9,818 bases of DNA from an uncultured Collinsella sp. (GTDB taxonomy: Bacteria; Actinomycetota; Coriobacteriia; Coriobacteriales; Coriobacteriaceae), in assembly GCA_900549345.1 (NCBI GenBank), contig UROC01000075.1:1-9818 (forward strand), written 5' to 3'. The notes under the pieces were generated by a model. The model did no database searches. It was not told where the DNA came from and saw nothing but the letters and a program-made list of their open reading frames with translations. Position numbers and translations under genes: made by a program. Positions 7,348 through 9,818 of the stretch are shown here, in pieces (within the stretch, counting starts at the first letter, position 1; every line of letters begins with the position of its first letter).

Positions 7348-7608
7348 GCTCGCGCGGGCGCGCAGGAGGCGGCGGGTTCGTCGCCGCTGCGCTGGCCTGA
7401 GATATGTGGTGACCCTCAGGATTATCTCGACGATGAAAGGGCAGTCGCAACGATGCTGTCCCAGCTTGAGCTTGAGGCTCGCTACGCGGGGGGGGCTCGG
7501 CTGCGACCGCCCATTTTGTGTACGCTGATCATGCCAATGAAGTCATCGAACGCCGTGGCCTGGCACAAGAAGGGGACATCGTTGCTAAAAAGCCCCGTCC
7601 CAAATGAG
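7348..7608 (+). other. 261-bp region without a convincing gene
   Basis: The region lies between the kinase stop and the 3' end of the convergent regulator gene. It holds a GC hairpin (7369-7387) and an 8-G run at 7486-7493. The kinase reading frame continues open past its TAG through the whole region and reads as plausible protein around 7399-7480, but has no start with a good ribosome binding site and would run antisense into the regulator gene. I call no gene. GGGAC (7573-7577) and GTCCC (7597-7601) could pair around AAAAAGCCCC, but the loop is long and no T-tract follows. Confidence 0.4.
7369..7387 (+). terminator. weak hairpin 3' of the fructokinase gene
   Basis: GCGGCG (7369-7374) pairs with CGCCGC (7382-7387) around a 7-nt loop, which a G-T pair may shorten. 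It starts 21 bp after the kinase stop. No run of T follows, so this would act at most as a weak or Rho-assisted terminator, or as a 3'-end protecting stem. Confidence 0.35.
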
Positions 7609-7956
7609 CTACTTTTCGGTGATGGTGGCAATGAGGGTGTCGGCCCGGGTTGCTATGACGTTGTTGATCTCCGTCTGCAGCGTTTCATAGGCCTCGATGG
7701 CGCGCTCGCCGGCGGGGGTGAGGGTGGATCCGCGGGCGCCGTCGCGTTCGATGAGCTTGCAGCCCAGCTGGCCCTCGGCCTCGTTCACGATACGCCATGC
7801 CTTGGAATAGGCCATGCCCATGCTTTTGGCGGCGCGGTTGAGCGAGTGTTCGCGGGCAATACCCTGCAGCAGCAAGACGCAGCCGTGACCAAACACGCCC
7901 GGCAGATCTTTGTCGCACGCTTGAATGACCAACTTTGCCGTCGTCTTGTACTCCAT
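7609..7956 (-). CDS. ModE-type winged helix-turn-helix regulator, DNA-binding domain only
   Basis: A 115-residue protein that resembles the N-terminal DNA-binding domain of ModE, a LysR-like winged helix. Residues about 35-60 form the helix-turn-helix (HSLNRAAKSMGMAYSKAW), followed by IVNEAEGQLGCKLIER and the wing ending GSTLTPAGERAI (76-87). The stretch AAKSMGMAYSKAWRIVNE is the best family signature. There is no C-terminal TOBE/MOP domain, so it cannot bind molybdate as full ModE does. Many bacteria carry such stand-alone proteins, often of unknown role. The start codon is the complement of CAT at 7954-7956, with GGGGAGA about 11 bases upstream on the minus strand. No molybdenum transport or cofactor gene is in the window. 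The gene is divergent from guaB, 193 bp apart, and convergent with the fructokinase gene. Its target is unknown. Confidence 0.88.
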   Translation of the reverse strand: MEYKTTAKLVIQACDKDLPGVFGHGCVLLLQGIAREHSLNRAAKSMGMAYSKAWRIVNEAEGQLGCKLIERDGARGSTLTPAGERAIEAYETLQTEINNVIATRADTLIATITEK

Positions 7957-8038
7957 GTGCCTTACGTCTCCCCGCTAAAGTGTTTGCTGGGCAAACGCAA
8001 AGCCTGCGTCAAGCCCTCGTGTGCTCTTCTAAAATCAT

Positions 8039-8067
8039 GCATTGTAGCAGTCAAAGTGCGTTAAGAT
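8039..8067 (+). promoter_or_regulatory. candidate guaB promoter
   Basis: TAAGAT at 8062-8067 is a plausible -10 on the plus strand. A 17-bp spacer puts a poor -35 (GCATTG, 8039-8044) over the minus-strand -10; TTGTAG at 8042 gives a spacer of only 14. If both are real, the two divergent promoters overlap almost completely. The guaB leader would be about 75 nt. Confidence 0.3.
8041..8051 (-). promoter_or_regulatory. candidate extended -10 promoter for the ModE-like gene
   Basis: Read on the minus strand this is TGC-TACAAT preceded by GAC, an extended -10 (TGn plus a near-consensus hexamer, positions 8046 to 8041). No good -35 is visible, which is acceptable for extended -10 promoters. It would give a leader of about 78 nt before the start at 7956. 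Confidence 0.4.
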
Positions 8068-8072
8068 ACTTC

Positions 8073-8099
8073 CCCAGTATTGGGCGCCCAAGGTTGGGC
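8073..8099 (+). promoter_or_regulatory. tandem hairpins in the guaB leader
   Basis: CCCA (8073-8076) pairs with TGGG (8081-8084), and GCCCA (8086-8090) pairs with TGGGC (8095-8099), each with a 4-nt loop. Alternatively the central TGGGCGCCCA (8081-8090) is a perfect 10-bp palindrome that excludes both. It lies just downstream of the predicted guaB transcription start. It could be a leader structure, an operator, or chance in GC-rich DNA; I do not recognise a known riboswitch. Confidence 0.3.
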
Positions 8100-8149
8100 T
8101 GGGTCCTACGAGGCCTGCAGCCGACCGGTCGCATGGAAAAAGGAGAAAC

Positions 8150-9661
8150 ATGGCTACGTTCTTTCCCGGTGAGTCCCACACGTTTTCGGAGTATCTGCTG
8201 GTCCCTGGTTACTCGTCCTCGCAGTGCATCCCTAACAACGTCTCTCTTAAGACGCCGCTAACCCGCTTCAAGCGCGGTGAGAAGCCGGCAATCACCCTGA
8301 ACATCCCCATGGTTTCCGCCATCATGCAGTCCGTCTCGGGCGTCGACATGGGTGTCGCGCTCGCTACCGAGGGTGGCCTGTCCTTCATCTACGGTTCCCA
8401 GACCCCCGAGTCCGAGGCTGCTATGGTCAAGGCCGTCAAGGATCACAAGGCTGGCTTCGTTCAGTCCGATTCCACGCTGACCCCCGATATGACCATGGAG
8501 CAGGTCATCGAGCTCAAGGATAAGACCGGTCACTCCACCATGCCGGTCACCGACGACGGCACTCCCAAGGGTAAGCTCCTGGGCATCGTCACCAGCCGTG
8601 ACTATCGCCCCAGCCGCGATGACCACCAGAAGAAGGTCTCCGAGTTCATGACCCCGCGTGAGCAGCTTATCGTGGGCGACAAGAACATCAGCCTCAAGGT
8701 TGCCAACGACGTCATCTGGGACAACAAGCTCAACGCCCTGCCCATCGTCGATGACAACGATCACCTCATGGGCATCGTCTTCCGCAAGGACTACGACAGC
8801 CACAAGACCAACCCCAACGAGCTACTCGACGGCGATAAGCGCTACATGGTCGGCGCCGGCATCAACACCCGCGACTATGCCGAGCGCGTGCCGCTGCTCG
8901 TCGAGGCCGGTGCCGACGTCCTGTGCATCGACTCTTCCGAGGGCTTCAGCGAGTGGCAGAAGCGCACCATCGAGTGGATTCGCGCCAACTACGGCGAGGA
9001 CGTCAAGGTCGGTGCCGGTAACGTCGTCGACGCCGAGGGCTTCCGCTTTTTGGCTGACTGCGGTGCCGACTTCATCAAGGTCGGTATCGGCGGCGGCTCC
9101 ATCTGCATTACCCGCGAGACCAAGGGTATCGGCCGTGGCCAGGCCACCGCGCTGATTGACGTCTGCCGCGCTCGCGACGAGTATTACGAGGAGACCGGCG
9201 TCTACGTGCCCGTTTGCTCCGATGGTGGCATCGTCTACGACTACCACATGACGCTCGCCCTGGCCATGGGTGCCGACTTTATGATGCTGGGCCGCTACTT
9301 CGCCCGCTTTGACGAGAGCCCGACCGAGCGCGTCAACGTCAACGGTCAGTATATGAAGGAGTACTGGGGCGAGGGTTCTGCACGTGCCCGCAACTGGCAA
9401 CGCTACGACCTAGGCGGTGCTGCGAAGCTCAGCTTCGTCGAGGGCGTCGATTCCTACGTTCCCTACGCTGGCTCCCTCAAGGACGGCGTGGGCGGCACGC
9501 TCTACAAGGTCAAGTCCACGATGTGCAACTGCGGCGCCCTCTCGATCCCCGAGCTCCAGGAAAAGGCACGCCTGACCCTGGTCAGCTCCACCTCCATCGT
9601 CGAAGGCGGAGCCCACGACGTGGTCGTCAAGGACTCCCAGCAGAGCGTCAGCTACCGCTAG
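8150..9661 (+). CDS. guaB: IMP dehydrogenase (Tritrichomonas foetus-like 503-residue type)
   Basis: A full-length, 503-residue cytoplasmic enzyme that oxidises IMP to XMP with NAD+, the committed step of GTP synthesis. The catalytic barrel is interrupted by two CBS domains (about 108-155 and 167-220). The active-site loop GIGGGSICITR places the nucleophile at Cys319. NWQRYD puts the flap Arg at 418 with Tyr419. Lys310 and Glu431 occupy positions that, in T. foetus IMPDH numbering, are linked to mycophenolic acid resistance. From memory, the T. foetus protein has the same length and near-identical blocks such as YWGEGS-ARNWQRYDLGG and KSTMCNCGA. AAAAAGGAG (8137-8145) stands ahead of ATG 8150. 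Codons are strongly biased to C-ending forms, consistent with high expression. It stands alone, divergent from the ModE-like gene, with no guaA next to it in the window. Confidence 0.98.
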   Translation: MATFFPGESHTFSEYLLVPGYSSSQCIPNNVSLKTPLTRFKRGEKPAITLNIPMVSAIMQSVSGVDMGVALATEGGLSFIYGSQTPESEAAMVKAVKDHKAGFVQSDSTLTPDMTMEQVIELKDKTGHSTMPVTDDGTPKGKLLGIVTSRDYRPSRDDHQKKVSEFMTPREQLIVGDKNISLKVANDVIWDNKLNALPIVDDNDHLMGIVFRKDYDSHKTNPNELLDGDKRYMVGAGINTRDYAERVPLLVEAGADVLCIDSSEGFSEWQKRTIEWIRANYGEDVKVGAGNVVDAEGFRFLADCGADFIKVGIGGGSICITRETKGIGRGQATALIDVCRARDEYYEETGVYVPVCSDGGIVYDYHMTLALAMGADFMMLGRYFARFDESPTERVNVNGQYMKEYWGEGSARARNWQRYDLGGAAKLSFVEGVDSYVPYAGSLKDGVGGTLYKVKSTMCNCGALSIPELQEKARLTLVSSTSIVEGGAHDVVVKDSQQSVSYR

Positions 9662-9698
9662 GCGGCTTTCCCAAGCACCGCACCTTGCCGTTCAAACC

Positions 9699-9728
9699 GT
9701 CGCTCGCGTACCAAAGTACGCGTCGCTC
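9699..9728. repeat. hairpin flanked by 7-bp direct repeats, 3' of guaB
   Basis: GCGTAC (9706-9711) and GTACGC (9716-9721) form a perfect 6-bp stem with loop CAAA. The stem is flanked on both sides by GTCGCTC (9699-9705 and 9722-9728). This lies 38 bp after the guaB stop and is not followed by a T-run, so it does not look like an ordinary terminator. A genome-wide dispersed intergenic repeat is possible but cannot be tested from one copy. Confidence 0.5.
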
Positions 9729-9756
9729 CTCTTTCGGCCCAATCTGCGGCACTCGG

Positions 9757-9781
9757 AAAACCCGTTCATGCTAGGACGGGT
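9757..9781 (-). terminator. candidate minus-strand terminator
   Basis: ACCCGT (9760-9765) and ACGGGT (9776-9781) form a 6-bp stem with a 10-nt loop. On the minus strand the stem runs directly into TTTT (complement of 9757-9760). It would serve a minus-strand gene to the right of the window. A role for guaB is less likely, because no T-run follows on the plus strand. Confidence 0.4.
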
Positions 9782-9806
9782 CACAAACAAAGGTTGAGTA
9801 TCAACC
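9782..9806 (-). terminator. second candidate minus-strand terminator
   Basis: GGTTGA (9792-9797) and TCAACC (9801-9806) pair with a 3-nt loop. Read on the minus strand, the stem is followed by TTTGTTTGTG (complement of 9782-9791), a T-rich tail. It supports the presence of a minus-strand gene converging on guaB just outside the window. Confidence 0.45.
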
Positions 9807-9818
9807 ACGTTATTTAGA

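Noticed and set aside
6470..7528. Plus-strand open frame of 352 codons overlapping the kinase
   Set aside because: Out of frame with the ROK motifs; the translation is Arg/Ser-rich low-complexity sequence typical of a GC-rich shadow frame.
7453..8064. Plus-strand open frame of 203 codons over the regulator gene
   Set aside because: Most of it is antisense to the ModE-like domain, which is clearly the real gene there; the non-overlapping front part is discussed as an unexplained stretch only.
8073..8149. Purine riboswitch ahead of guaB
   Set aside because: The leader is short and shows no three-way junction or conserved purine-aptamer loops; only small local hairpins are visible.

Overview
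The window looks like chromosomal DNA of a high-GC, probably Coriobacteriia (Collinsella-like) gut actinobacterium. That placement rests on overall base composition, strongly GC-ending codons in the best-expressed gene, AAAGGAG-type ribosome binding sites, and the mix of PTS, GH32, ROK-kinase and guaB genes. It is an inference; there is no rRNA or other taxonomic marker here.

Region 1 (1-4692, all plus strand) is a carbohydrate/ester-processing cluster. It starts with the broken 3' part of a hormone-sensitive-lipase-type alpha/beta hydrolase (47-568). This overlaps a second, intact alpha/beta hydrolase of the BD-FAE/esterase type (568-1494). Next comes a glucose/sucrose-superfamily PTS permease with fused IIB and IIC but no IIA (1563-2978), closed by a clear intrinsic terminator (2991-3030). 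After it lie a metallo-beta-lactamase-fold hydrolase split by a frameshift near 3495 (3083-3929) and, 4 bp later, a ChbG/YdjC-like deacetylase (3934-4692). The combination suggests uptake of a decorated (acylated or N-acetylated) sugar followed by removal of its substituents. Two of the five genes carry inactivating lesions, so the cluster is either decaying or contains sequence errors.

Region 2 (4880-7347, plus) is a two-gene fructoside unit: a cytoplasmic GH32 beta-fructosidase and, overlapping it by ATGA, a zinc-type ROK fructokinase. Together they turn an imported beta-fructoside (sucrose, sucrose-6-phosphate or a short fructan) into fructose-6-phosphate. These two genes have visibly more GC-ending codons than the deacetylase gene before them.

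Region 3 (7348-9818) begins with about 260 bp lacking a convincing gene. A small minus-strand ModE-type winged-helix regulator (7609-7956) follows and is divergent from guaB. The 193-bp intergenic region between them holds candidate back-to-back promoters and a GC-rich, hairpin-forming guaB leader. The guaB product (8150-9661) is a full-length IMP dehydrogenase of the 503-residue type that closely resembles the well-studied Tritrichomonas foetus enzyme, including the residues linked to mycophenolate resistance. The last 157 bp contain inverted repeats, two of which look like terminators for a minus-strand gene beyond the window.

No tRNA, rRNA, CRISPR array, insertion sequence or phage gene was seen. 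I found no clearly new defence or mobile system. The best leads are the decaying ester/deacetylase PTS cluster, the 5-bp-repeat explanation for the frameshift, the T. foetus-like IMPDH and its structured leader, and the stand-alone ModE-like regulator.
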